Source: Chlorokybus atmophyticus (taxonomy: Eukaryota; Streptophyta; Chlorokybophyceae; Chlorokybales; Chlorokybaceae). From it: 64,000 nt of DNA. The position numbers were made by a program, and so were the translations under genes. Under the pieces are notes generated by a model that was not told where the DNA came from, made no database searches, and saw nothing but the letters and a program-made list of their open reading frames with translations. This document shows, one piece after another, positions 24,448 through 41,587 of the stretch; the stretch's first letter is position 1, and the number at the start of each line of letters is the position of its first letter. The stretch spans positions 37,397 to 101,396 of the forward strand of contig RHPI01000273.1 in NCBI GenBank assembly GCA_009103225.1, written 5' to 3'.

Positions 24448-27400
24448 TACACTATACCGCCAAGGCCACATGCACGCAAAAGGCTATGTTGCTCACAAGA
24501 TCAAGAGCCCTTTTGATGACTTGTTACATGTGCAAATGGTTGATCAGCAGCAAGTGCAACACACCATCCCACCATTGCTTGTGCAGACTTGGCAGGACCC
24601 GTTGGTGGGGTGGTGCTACAACAACAACACACTTGGACGTGGCTTAACAAGTCAGCGATGATAGCCTCGATCTCAGCTGAGCAGCAAAATGCTGTGTGAC
24701 GTGCATCATGTGCATGCATGTCACAACGCAAGCAACCATTTGTGCAAACATCTCTTACACATGTTGTGACATGTCATCACATAGCTAAATCGGACGGGTT
24801 GCAGCTGTTGCTGGAATGTGGGGGAATGTGTTGGCCCAAAGCCATTGCCCTTTTACCAGCTTGTGTGGACAGCATCACCCCAGGGGTGCACGTCTGTACC
24901 AAGTCATAAAAAGAAGCGTACGCCAGCCAGGCATTATGCAATCATAAGCAAAGACATGGTGACGGTACTCTCAGCTCATGCTCAGTCTTTGCACACACAT
25001 AACCTACTGTCAACTGGCATGTGGTTAACAGCTTGCAAATATCAGTCAACAGCGAGATGGCCGGCGTAGACACGAAATCACGGTGTGTAGGAATGTGCGT
25101 GTGTGAGAGAGACAAAGAGAGACCGAGATCTCGTGATGATCGAAGACGGTTTGCAATACTGTGAGCAATAGGATGTGCGTTATGAGCGTGCGCGCATTCG
25201 CATGTTGAAGAGTCATGTGGTGCGCTAAGACAGCCCGTACTGATCTGGTGGCTAGGCTATTGCTGGCTGCGGTCGTAGGTAGTAACCTCTTGATGCACCC
25301 CGAACAAAATGCGATTATCATTGCGCATGCTTCATAGGGACAGAGGCCTCAGCATAATTGAATGGTTATGGAACGTTTTATATTACAATGATGTAAAGCG
25401 TATGAAGATGGCATAGGTAGGGCACCTTCCTTATTGAACACGTGCGAATTTGCGCCACCGTGTCACACATGCGCATGTTAAGCCACGGTAAAAGTGAGGA
25501 TAGACGGGATGTAATGTTGGAAGGAAAACATTTGCAAGCAAAAAAATGTAGAGATGATTGCAGTTTGCATGCATCGTAGTAAAAAGTGCGTAACATACTG
25601 TATGCGTCACATACACCATGGTCAATGTCACTCTTAATAAAAAATGCCTTGGTCGTCATGGATGATCTAAACTTAGCTGTGATAAGGACATGCTTTAAAA
25701 CTTGGTTAATTGCAAATGCCGCATATGTCACAAGCCACGAAGCAGTTTTACTCAACTTTACCGCGGTATTTGCGATAGGCGGTTTCTCAACGCGCCGAGA
25801 TACCACTGCTCACTGAATTGCAATTTAGCAAAGGGACTCATCGTTGAATAGCCATCGGCATTTATGTTGTGTATTAGCTACATTATCACTCAAACCAAGC
25901 AATTAAAGCATATAAAGGAGGTCTTTTAATTGTATAGAATATTGAGCTTCATTATGAGTACCATATATTAATCATGAGACACCATAAAAATTGCATATCA
26001 TACATTTTATTCCAATTAGGTATTAGCTGTGTGGAGCATGGTACAAAATCAATGCAATAATAATCGCTGTTGTATGATCAATACAATGTCTCTAACACGC
26101 TACGGATGAATGTTTACATGTACAAAATGCGATTACCGCGTTCATATTACCCATATTGCACGGACTGAGGTGTTCGAGGGTTGGCCTAACAACTGCGGCA
26201 GGCTAGCGATTCGGTATTTTCGGCAGCCTCGCATGCTACCAATCAGATTGTTACCTATGCCCCTGTCTTTCGGATGGTGTTGAAGATGGACGTATTACTA
26301 ATAGATCAGTTGAGGTATAATGAGGTTGTGGCTCATATTGTCATTGTCAATTAACTAGAACCGCACGGTGTGCTCACGGTGAGTACATATATTGGCCTGT
26401 TGTGCAGGTGTTACGAGTATTGACATTGTCGTATGCTGCAGATGCGTCTCAACACGGCAAAGTTCAGCGCCACATTGCATGAGTGGCGTATAAAACTTGC
26501 TGCTATCGAACTTGTGGTGGTGATTGTGCACCTTATATGTATGTAGCTGATGTATTCCAATGATTGCTAATGTGTATGTATCATTCATGCGTTGTGACAA
26601 AACACGCGTGCTATGCTGATGCTGTCAATATCAAGTCCTGAACACGTACAAGGATGGTTTAGCGTTTGCATACCACACGACATATTTTACCCGCCTCACG
26701 CAGAGCTGTGCGCCAGCCAAGAAGAACATGATTGCCAAGTCCATGGCAATTATGATATCGTATATGAGCGCATCAACAGATGTCAGTCAGATCTTAAAAA
26801 TGGTAAGGACATTGTCATGTATGTGATGGTGTGCGTGGTATCACACATGATGTGTGTGGCGTTGTGGCATATGCATGAGTGGTGGTGTATGTCATGGAGA
26901 TGTTTACATGCGTGTGGTAAGTGACCGTGTGCCACACATGTACATAACTTACCACAGTGTGCGCATGCACGCTTATAATGGTGTACTTGTGTGGATGTCA
27001 ACGTTGCCAACCATGCTTTCAGTCATATGTGTCCGCTGAGTATGCCATGACAGGTGGCGTGGAGTCAATGCTGCACGGCAATGCAACGATGCTCAACATT
27101 GGGCGTCCTCCATTCCGCTTGCATTGCAGTCCGCAGAGTAAGCCGGAGCTGGCGGGTGACAGCGGTGAATGACGCATACCTTTTGTGGTAAATGCGGTGC
27201 AATTAACGCCGAACGAGTTCCACGCTTGAACTTGGCGTTAAGTATTAACGGCGGTGCTGATGTCGGATGACGATGTATACCCTCGTGCCACACGTGTGGC
27301 ACAAGTTACCGGTATGCCAAGAGCTGTCATCGCGCCATCTTAATGACGACAGGTGCAGTGCGCAAGATGAGTTGCGCGCACTGAACTTCTGTGGACAATT

Positions 27401-27736
27401 TATGTTGCGGAGTTTGGAGGTTGTATGCTTTGTCGCCGACGAACATGAGTACCAACTATGTGTGTTGCATGTGTACATGATATGTATGACGCCATGTGCT
27501 GGCATTGTGTATGTGTAGGCGCGTATGCATGTGTTTGTATGTGTATGGCCAAGTATGCTCAAGTGTGCACGCGCGTATGCACGAACACGCATATGTGCTG
27601 CCGCTGCCACAATAGTCAACAATTAAATATATAAATCCACACGCGCACATACGTGTGTAAATGCATGCTACCAACCTTAAATGAATTTTGGGCTGACACA
27701 GTACAGGATCCGCGCATCATGCATGATTGGATTCTG

Positions 27737-27762
27737 AGTCTTGCATCACGTGATGCAAGACT
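27737..27762. repeat. 26-bp perfect palindrome centred on CACGTG
   Basis: agtcttgcatcac followed directly by its reverse complement. The centre is a CACGTG E/G-box core. With no gene nearby its role is unclear. Confidence 0.8.
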
Positions 27763-28375
27763 TACAAAGGTTTGTGCACTTGCAACATTGTTTAGAATTA
27801 ACATCAACCGCACATGCAGCGACAGTTTTAATTCACAACTCTATAAACAGCAATTGCGCATGCAGATTTGTTGAAGTTTATTGGAGAGGATTGAAGGCCT
27901 GATGAGACACATGTGTTTACCTCGGTCAAGGCAAGGCACTCCATCATGGGGGCAGTGACTTTGCAAGTCACCATGCATAAGCGTAACTCATTCAATAGGT
28001 GGACAACTCCCTATGTTGTAACCACGTACGGCAACACAAACATTTCATAAATGATACTGTGCTGCGTTTGTTGGCATTTACCATGGCTCCTATTTGTACG
28101 CACCAAACAAGATGACTGCGTATAACCGGCAAGTTCATGACATCCTCATGGGCAACATGAACATATATGTATATACATCGCGCGCATGTGTATGCATATG
28201 AGTGATGTCATAAGCTGATGTGACAAGCCATGGGCATTCACATCATCCGAGGCTGATGTGTGATCGGTATGGTACGAACAAGGTGTTGAAGGCTAATATG
28301 TAGCAGCCTCAAGGCATGACTGATTACATGGTCAATATAGCCGTAGCAATGGTTTGGTAACGTAGTGCTCCGCAA

Positions 28376-29077
28376 TCATTGTAAAGAGGCCTTCAAAACA
28401 TTTGGTTCATTCTCGTAAGCATTGCTTAAGCTTGTGCATTTTTGTGTATAGTCACTGGAATGCATAAACTTGCAGTTGGGCGCCAAAAAGTTGGTACAAA
28501 TTTCATAGATTGCCCGCGCGTGGTTATTTTTTGCATAAAGATTTCGTGGCACTACGGTAGTCTTGCACTTCGATGTTCCAAGTCGGAGATCACCAAAGAG
28601 GGTGTATAAGAACAGTGTCAACAAGTGTTTGAGCAACTCGTCATGACACATGCGACATACTTGGTTTTTGAGTGTGAGTTGTCTACTTCGGTTGTCAAGG
28701 CGCTCTCCCTCCAACCTCTTATGAGATGTGGTGTTCGTGGCAGCTCTGCATGTGTGAAGGGTGCTGAGGGTGTGTGAGCCGAGTGGAGGGGCTGCCGTAG
28801 TTTGTTGTTTCAAGAAAGTGTTCTTGTGCGTGTGCTTAAATATGTGTTGCCTTTTAGCAGGTAAGTGAGTGTCGCACGTTATATTACGGGTGGTCACGAC
28901 ATGGCTACAAGTTTTGTAGTTCAAAACATGTTCACGCATCAGCACTCGCCAGCCGATTGGGTGGCGAGTTTGATTACAACGGCTCCCCCCTGCTACGTAA
29001 GACGACGCACGGGGGAGAGCACGCTGTGCGCACCTGCTATGCGCTGTCACGTCACTAGGCCCCGCACCGCCAGGCAT
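28376..29077 (-). CDS. Orphan open frame, 233 codons, function unknown
   Basis: The longest uninterrupted non-repetitive minus-strand frame in this region. The C-terminal two thirds (28376-28850) looks protein-like, with scattered Cys/His (CRMCHDE, CTNF, CKFMH) and a hydrophobic patch LLTLFLYTLF. The N-terminal third overlaps the GC-rich upstream area of the next gene and is doubtful. No family is recognised, and no upstream exon could be attached. It could be a transposon fragment or a lineage-specific gene. Confidence 0.25.
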   Translation of the reverse strand: MPGGAGPSDVTAHSRCAQRALPRASSYVAGGSRCNQTRHPIGWRVLMREHVLNYKTCSHVVTTRNITCDTHLPAKRQHIFKHTHKNTFLKQQTTAAPPLGSHTLSTLHTCRAATNTTSHKRLEGERLDNRSRQLTLKNQVCRMCHDELLKHLLTLFLYTLFGDLRLGTSKCKTTVVPRNLYAKNNHARAIYEICTNFLAPNCKFMHSSDYTQKCTSLSNAYENEPNVLKASLQ

Positions 29078-29706
29078 GGCGCCGCCAATGCCAGTTGCAC
29101 TGGCCTCATGAGCGGTGCCCAGAGGTCAAGCAACTAGCAGCCACGCATGGCAAGGCCTTTACTGCAACGGCAGTTGCCGCTGCAGTTGTTATTCTTGTTG
29201 GCGCTGGAGGCGCCATCGTGCTTGCTCAAGTGCGCGCCACAACCCACCCACCCTGCGCTGCCGCCGCCGCCGCCGCTGCCGCCATCTAGCTATTGCCGCA
29301 GCGGAGGGCCTGCGCAGTGCCGTCCATGTGTAAGCCAAAGCTCACTGTGGCCTAGCGCGCACTCTCGGATATTCGATGTGCATTCCAAACTATCATAACA
29401 AGCTTATGCTGGTAGCACAATACTGACGAGGACACTCATCCACGGCTGAGACTCATTGCCAAAACTTAATCTAGTCGAGGTGCGACGAGGTGAGCGACAT
29501 CATCGTGCTGCAAGCTCAGATGTACAAGACATTTACTTACGGCAACAAATGCATGCTGCAATGTACTGGTACGGTACCCGATAAGCACGACACCGGAACG
29601 CCACGTCGGACGCGCAAGGACTCAGCCTGCGGCTGGCTACTCGAGCTCACACTCAGCGGCGGCGACGTGGCGGTGCTGGTTGTGGCGTGGTGTCTTGATC
29701 ATCAGT
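29078..29706. promoter_or_regulatory. Upstream region of the enoyl-CoA isomerase gene
   Basis: GC-rich in its first half, with a GCC trinucleotide run near 29260-29285 that opens frames on the plus strand. No element is identified, and the promoter and any 5' UTR exon presumably lie here. Confidence 0.3.
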
Positions 29707-31602
29707 ATGTGCGACCTGAGGCGCGAGGGTGATGTGTTCGTGCTGACACTCACCGGCGACGGCGAGCACAGGCTCAACCCCACGCTCATCGCCGCCATCA
29801 ACGGCGCTCTGGAGCAGGTCTGACATTTAGTCTCTCAATCCGAGTATGCATCTGAGCGAGGTTCTGGTCAATAGCTATGGCGTGATGTTGTGTGTGGCGT
29901 ACGTACATGCTTGCAAACAGTACGTAGTTTGTGTGACACTCTCTTTGTGTACATGCATTGCCTCCTTCCTGTCATACATACTGGTTGTTTGGTCAATGGT
30001 TGTTTGGCTGTTGTATGCATGCATGAGTACAATTGTACTCATGCATGCATTGACCATCAAACACGCAGGTTGAGCGGTCCACTGGCGCAGCTGCATTGGT
30101 CACGACAGGCGAGGTGTGAGATCATTATCCAATGCATATCACAGCTTGAATGCCAGTGGAAGCAATGTTCCAAGAACTGTTTTGATGCAGTTAATAAACA
30201 CCAATGCTTATACGCCAATCAACTGCACAGGGCAAGTTTTTCTCCAATGGCCTCGACTTGGCTTGGTGCCAGAAGCAGAGTCCGAAGCAGATAAATGTGG
30301 GTTTCTGTCGATTGTTGCATGTTGTGTTCTCTACGGGCTTGTCGGTACTGACCAACTATTGTGTTTCTGCTGTTGACATTGGTTGCATGTGCAGGAGTTC
30401 ATGCACTCGTTCATGCTCTTGCTCGCACGCTTTATGGAGCTCGGCATCCCGTCCGTTGCAGCACTCAAGTACGCACACATACACGGATGCTATAATGAGA
30501 TTGTTGACTCACATGCAGGCTCACAGGCTTACACGTGCGCATATGCATGAACACACGCAGACTCACACACGCACACGCACACGCACACGCACACACTGAC
30601 TCGCATGATCACAGGCAATGTGGTTGTGTACATGCGCGCGTGCGCACAAGCATACACACCCACACCCACACCCACACCTCCTCAACATGCTCCCATACGT
30701 GTGCAGCGGTCACGCCCCCGCCGGCGGCATGATGATCGCCCTCGCGCACGACTACCGCCTCCTGAACGTGGATCGCGGGCTGCTGTTCCTCAGCGAGGTC
30801 GACATCGGACTGCCGTTCGCGCCGGGGATGCTCGCCATATGCCGATGCAAACTGCCGAGACGGACGGCCGCCAACATGACCATCTCAGGGTGGGTGTGTG
30901 CGCTTGTGTGTTGCAATCACCCAAAAGTATGCTATGATAGACACCAATCCACATGCACATGTGCATATACACCTGCTTGTGCGCTTTCACGGGCACGCAG
31001 ACACACGTCCGCGCAAGCACACATGGGTGTGGGTGTGCACACGCACGCACGTACTCGGGTGTGCGCATGTTTGCTCGTGTGCATGCGCACACACGCACAT
31101 ACACCCACCCGTCAGCCGCACACGCATACACCCACTGATCAGCAACACACACACATGCGCACGCACGCAGGGCGAAGTACGGTGGTGAGGAAGCGGTGAA
31201 GGCTGGCATCGTCGACGCGGCAATATCGGGCGGGCGTGAGGCCGTAATCGCAGAGGCAATGAGCAGAGGTGTGGTCTTCATGCCAACAGTATGTCACGCC
31301 AATACACCGTTACTGTGTCATACACTATAACAGGCCAGGAATCTTTTCTGTGTACCCAGCACGCGCCCTTGCTGCCAAGAAGTGGGACCGCGAGGTGTAC
31401 TCAGCGATCAAGGTACGTGTTGTTGGTCAGTGAGGCAGCCCAACGGACCCCGTGTTGGGTATGTTGTGTTAAACACGTCGTGTTCTTGCGCCCACTACAG
31501 AAGCAGTTTTACAAGGCGGACATCGCGGAGCTCAAGTCGGGCGACATGGGCTACGGCTTGTCCGTCGGGGTCCTGGCCAAAGCCGCCAAGTCAAAGCTAT
31601 GA
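29707..31602 (+). CDS. Peroxisomal delta3,delta2-enoyl-CoA isomerase (crotonase superfamily, PTS1)
   Basis: Eight exons: 29707-29817, 30069-30113, 30231-30296, 30395-30468, 30707-30889, 31171-31268, 31360-31412, 31501-31602. They total 732 bp, 243 residues, the size of plant ECI enzymes. The start MCDLRREGDVFVLTL, the CoA/oxyanion loop GKFFSNGLDLAW, the second oxyanion block GHAPAGGMMIALAHDY and the catalytic-Glu segment SEVDIGLPF all match the plant ECI family. The protein ends in Ser-Lys-Leu, a canonical peroxisomal import signal. It shifts cis/trans-3-enoyl-CoA to trans-2-enoyl-CoA so that unsaturated fatty acids can enter beta-oxidation. At exon 6 I chose the donor after 31268 because it keeps phase and removes an unmatched tail. 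The gene is convergent with CCDC113. Confidence 0.9.
30015..30050. repeat. 36-bp perfect palindrome inside an intron
   Basis: atgcatgcatgagtacaa is followed immediately by its reverse complement (centre 30032/30033). It lies in intron 1 of the isomerase gene, 18 bp before the acceptor at 30068. Looser symmetry extends outward on both sides. Confidence 0.9.
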
Positions 31603-31666
31603 TGTTGTGACTTTGTGTAAATATATCATGTGCCTTTCCCAAAACTCTGCTACATTTAAAATAGCA

Positions 31667-31678
31667 CGCTCACGCACA

Positions 31679-31718
<40 letters not shown>

Positions 31719-31720
31719 CG
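31667..31720. repeat. (ACGC)n microsatellite in convergent 3' spacer
   Basis: About 40 bp of near-perfect CACG/ACGC tetramer repeats between the ends of the isomerase and CCDC113 genes, which are only about 218 bp apart. Confidence 0.85.
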
Positions 31721-31820
31721 TGTATGCACTGTCAGTGCTGTACTTGTGTCAACCATGTCACGTGACCCATTCCAAGATGTCTGTACAAACCATCAGCACT
31801 GTTCCATTGCCATCACCCCC

Positions 31821-33989
31821 TCAAAGTGCAATGGAGGCATGGCTGGCCCCCAGCGTCCCTCTGGACAGTCCCCCGCTCCTGTGCATCTGCCTCTGTCGCT
31901 TTGCCTCCATCCCCGCGATCTCCACCTTGCGGGACCAGTCGGACACGGAGGCGGAGAGCTGGGAGACGCGGTGGGACAAACGGATGTACTCAAGGGCCTG
32001 GGAGGGAGGAGGAGAGGATGAGAATGCAGCAGCAGAAGCAACGCGGGAGGCAAAGGTGGGTGAGTACCCGTGTCTGTGCGCGGGTGTGTAGGACGTGCGT
32101 GTGTATGCGCGCGTGCATGCTTGTGCGTGCGTGCGTGCTTGTGCGTCCGTGCGCACGGGCTTTCATGCTTGTGAAGGTGCGTGGGTGTACTTGCAAGTGA
32201 GTATGTCCATTGGATTGCGTGTGTGTGCGTGTGCATCCTTGTGAGCATGCGTGTTTATGGTCGTGTGTGCTTGGGGTTGCGTATGCGTATGCACATGCAT
32301 GTGTGTATGTGTGGGNNNNNNNNNNNNNNNNNNNNNNNNNNNNNNNNNNNNNNNNNNNNNNNNNNNNNNNNNNNNNNNNNNNNNNNNNNNNNNNNNNNNN
32401 NNNNNNNNNNNNNNNNNNNNNNNNNNNNNNNNNNNNNNNNNNNNNNNNNNNNNNNNNNNNNNNNNNNNNNNNNNNNNNNNNNNNNNNNNTGGGGTGGGGG
32501 TGGGTGGGTGGGTGGGGGCGTGCGTGCGTGCGTGCTGCAATCCACCACACCATTACTCAACACACCTGAGGTAGTTCGCTCTCTTCCGCCTGCGACCTCA
32601 GCGCCCTGACCGCCTTCTCTTCCGTCATCTTCGCCGCCATCACCGGCGCCAACTCAATCTCAAACTTCTCAATCGCCCCCTTCCTCACCTCCGCCTCCTG
32701 CGCCAGCATCGCCCTCGTCCTCGCCAGCATACCCAACTTCTTCCTCAACCTCGCCAACGCCGCCGCCGTCCTCGCCGACGTGAGCTTCAACCTCAACAAC
32801 TCGTTGTTTCTCTCTTCGATCTTCTCCAGAAACTGTTGGTTTTCGATAGTCAACTGGTCGAAGTCGATGGCGTGTAACACTTCGCCGACTTCTTCCTTTT
32901 GGGCTAGTGCGGCTTCGAGCTTTGTGCATTTGGATTTGAGGGTGGAGCATTTGACCTTCAGTTTGTCGACGAGGGCTTCTTTGGAGTGGGAGCGATCGTC
33001 GAGCCAACGGGAGAGCTTCTCGGCGAGGACGGGAGGGGGACGGCGGACGCACGTCACGCCGTCGCCCGCGCCCAACATGTCGCGCCTGCACACATCCGTG
33101 TCAATGTGGGTGTGTGCAGTCAGTAGGCATGGGCTGCCCAGTGCGTGCATGCGTGCGGCGCGCATACGCGCATACGCGCATGTGTGTGTACGTGTTTGTG
33201 TCTCTGTATGCGCGTACGCGCATGCAGTATGCAAGGTTGTTGATGTTGTTTTTGTTTGTGTGTACTTGAACTCGTAGTGATCGCGTCGGGTGTCGGCTAT
33301 GCGGAGCTCCGCGCCCTCGATCCCCGCACGTAGCTCATCCATCAGCCGTGTCTCCTCCGACCTCGCACGCTCTATGGCATCCTAAACAACAAGAGGGGAT
33401 TGTGTTATTGGCACGTACATTGGCAATGGTTGACAAGACATGTCTCTGATGAAATGGCATACTTCCTTACTTTGAGGGAGTCTATCTGCGTGGATGCAAT
33501 CTCGTACTTCTCGTCCACTGTGAGCGCACGCTCAACCCTCTTTGGCTCAGCTTCAACCTGTGTATCACGTTGTGATGAGTCAACGATCTGTCGGCTATGC
33601 TACACGTGCGTCATCATGCATTCGACCTGTCCAGACCACATTGCTCGGAGTTTGCAACACACGTGTAGCCCACACGCGGCGGCGCGCCCACATACATACA
33701 CACAGGGACTCACTTTGCCATTGCTGGGGTTATTGTTGTTGGCGCCTTGTGCGCCTTTGCCATTAGCTTGCTGCCCCGCAGGCGTTCTCTTCCCCCCTCC
33801 TCCTCCTCCTACGCTAGTACCGCTTCGCCCAGAGTGCTCCTCCGCCGCCGCCTCTTCAGTTGGGTGCACCGAGGCGGTCGAGGTGGCGCTCCTGGCCTGG
33901 AGGTTGGACTCGAGGAGACGGATCTCGGCACGCAGGAGGTCGTTGCCCTTACGCAGAGAGTCGTAGGCCTGACGCTCAGACGCCGCCAT
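31821..33989 (-). CDS. CCDC113: Ciliary coiled-coil protein CCDC113/CFAP263
   Basis: Five exons read leftwards: 33989-33714, 33557-33471, 33381-33266, 33085-32566, 31997-31821. They total 1176 bp, 391 residues, against about 377 in human CCDC113. After a Ser/Gly/Asn-rich N-terminal insert the protein is almost entirely heptad coiled coil. The diagnostic block is QKEEVGEVLHAIDFDQL followed by IENQQFLEKIEERN, very close to animal CCDC113, and the last exon carries the conserved WSRKVEIA motif. CCDC113 works with CCDC96 on axonemal doublets near the base of radial spoke 3 and the nexin-dynein regulatory complex to tune ciliary beating. The 174-base N gap lies inside the last intron, so the coding sequence is complete. 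The start codon is 268 bp from that of the polycystin gene on the other strand. Confidence 0.9.
32316..32489. other. Assembly gap of 174 N
   Basis: Undetermined bases flanked by TG/GT- and TGGG-rich low-complexity sequence, within the last intron of the CCDC113 gene. Confidence 0.99.
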
Positions 33990-34257
33990 ACCACTCTCTC
34001 CTCGCCGTCTCGCCGCCCAGGCCAGGCCAGGCCAGACCAGGCCGTTTTGGCCTGGCCTGACGCTGTCACCTGTCACGTGCCTATCAAGTTCGATCTCGTT
34101 CGACCTCACGTGACTGTTAGGGTTCTGTGGATCTGGTTTGGCATCAAGAGTGAAAATAGTCCGGGCTGATCAGGCCGAGGCTGCCGGGCCGGGCCAGGCC
34201 AGACCACGGCGGCGGCGGCGGCGGCGCAGGAGGAGGAGGAGGGGCTTAAAGGAGGTG
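33990..34257. promoter_or_regulatory. Bidirectional promoter between two ciliary genes
   Basis: Only 268 bp separate the start codons of CCDC113 (-) and the polycystin (+). The interval is dominated by GGCCAGGCC / GGCCTGGCC repeats (about 34014-34062 and 34180-34205), with partial dyad symmetry around a central tttt (34043-34047), then a CGG/AGG purine run. No RFX X-box match was found by eye. If the polycystin starts at the upstream in-frame ATG at 34138, the spacer shrinks to 148 bp. Confidence 0.6.
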
Positions 34258-39921
<5,664 letters not shown>

Positions 39922-40185
39922 TATCGGTCACTTACAGCACAGAAGTCGTGTTCATTGATTGTGTATGTTGTCGAGTTGTACACATAGTATACTCGTTGCA
40001 CTCTCCCTACCTTTCATTACCTATTCTTGAATCTGCAGACGTTTGCATGGCAGAATGGCTTTCCCACACGCAGTTGCGGTGTGGCGAGAAGTATAAAAGC
40101 CGTCTGTCAGCAATGGCTGCAAGATGATGTTCTTACTATCTACAAAGCTATGCGTACACGCCTGCGCCAAAGCTCTCATGTGTGT

Positions 40186-40938
40186 TTACTGTTTATGATC
40201 TCCTTGTTTGGACAAGGGGAGTCCGCTGCGCGACCAGTTGCTCAACCCGTCTTGAAGGTCCTTCAAACCAGTGTAGCCCTGAAGCGACATGATGATGATG
40301 TGTTTATGGAAGTATGCATGAAGTGATCAGTCAGGATGCAATGCACTCACCAAGTCCTTGAGTACGCCTGCTGCATGCGCCGATCTCCGCCCCGCCTGGC
40401 AGTTCTGCACAAAAGCAAGCATGCAATGTGTGTGTGTGCACAAGAACCGGGAGGGGATGTTTGTGAAATATGCGTGTCACATGCTTTCATCATGCACTGT
40501 AAGCTACAATGTAGTGGTGGACTTGTTGTTAACTCAACACATGAAGTACACTGCAGTTGAAACAATGTGTGGTAGTGTGCATGTGCTTCCCGAATGTGTA
40601 CCACAACAATGCCGGCGTTCTTGTCCGGGAAGGCTTTCTCCACTTGTCCAGCAAAGTTCGGGTTATCCACTAGGCTGTCGTGGCCTCCGCCAGGGGCGGC
40701 GTCCGGGTTCTTCACCTTGACCGGGACGTTGACTGCGCCCGGGACGTGGCCGGCGGCGAACTCCTCCGGGGTGCGGACGTCCAGCGAGGCGTGCTTGACG
40801 TCCCCTCCGCCGGCCTCATCTCCCTTTCCCTCCAGCTGCAGCAGGGCGGAGGCGGCGGAGGGGCTAACCACCTCGACGGGGAGGGCCTGGCCCGCCGCCC
40901 AGCTGATGATGGGCAGGACAGGCTCAGAGTCTGTGAGC
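40186..40938 (-). CDS. Single-domain rhodanese sulfurtransferase (plant STR16/18-like), 5' end unresolved
   Basis: Three exons read leftwards: about 40938-40602, 40404-40351 and 40278-40186 (TAA). The order is SAASALLQLE, SLDVRTPEEFAAGHVPGAVNVP (substrate-fold signature), a Gly/Asp loop, NPNFAGQVEKAF, then the active-site loop NCQAGRRS in exon 2 of this set, and DLQDGLSNWSRSGLPL at the end. The catalytic Cys is the first residue after Asn. It moves sulfane sulfur from a donor such as thiosulfate to an acceptor, or acts as a sulfur-carrier or arsenate-type reductase, as proposed for plant single-domain proteins. The acceptor at 40938/40939 (phase 0) could join a Ser/Pro-rich upstream exon ending at about 40998, but the start codon and any targeting peptide remain unplaced. 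It is convergent with the polycystin (264 bp apart) and divergent from the LarA-like gene. Confidence 0.8.
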
Positions 40939-41132
40939 TAAACTGACACACTGGGCATGTCGGGCAAGTGTGAGATTGAGATTGGCATTGGCGTCACCTG
41001 TGGGTGGTAGTCATGGCGCAATGGCAAGCAGGCGTAGTAGGAGGGTGACGAGGACGAGGACCAGGACGAGGACAACGACGACGTGCGCGTTGCCTTCTTT
41101 GGTGCACAGCTCGTACGTACGCACCGTCCCGC

Positions 41133-41174
41133 GTTATTGGCATGTCACACAATGGCGTGTGACATGCCAATAAC
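41133..41174. repeat. Hairpin with 18-bp perfect arms
   Basis: gttattggcatgtcacac at 41133-41150 pairs exactly with 41157-41174 across a 6-nt loop (aatggc). It lies in the divergent spacer between the rhodanese and LarA-like genes. Confidence 0.85.
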
Positions 41175-41587
41175 CTCATACTATGGATACCTCTTCCGGA
41201 CTTGTTACCAAATACGTAGCCATGCACCCATCCTGCATGCCTACATGTGCACCCATGCTGCACGCAATCAGCCTTACATCCATGCTTGCATTGCCGCGCA
41301 GCAAGCATCGCTGGCGGCAATGGCGGCGGCGGCGGTGTCCGCCACGGCATTGCCGCCATTCACTACCAGCCCATCAACCCGCTGCATGTCCCTTCATGCC
41401 CCACTTGTGCTAAGCAGCAGCGGGCAACGACGGCAGCATGCGCCACTCGCTCCCCGCTGCCGCAGCCACCACCACCACAGGTACACACAGCTGAGCAGCT
41501 GCTGTGGTTGTTTGACTTGAAGCAATGCTTGCCAGCATGCATGCCAGCTGGCGCGAGAAACTTGTCTGAAGCTCATGCCTTGCCTGA

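Larger units (their letters stand above)
23874..28375. other. Long stretch without a recognisable gene
   Basis: Only short open frames, none with a family match or splice-consistent neighbours. Frames at 24347-24661, 26613-26924 and 27267-27518 have somewhat protein-like composition and may be remnants of a decayed gene or transposon. Local structures include a 26-bp tandem duplication (24235-24286), a 13-bp-arm hairpin (24417-24447) and a 26-bp perfect palindrome (27737-27762). From 25.3 to 26.6 kb the sequence is AT-rich. Confidence 0.4.
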
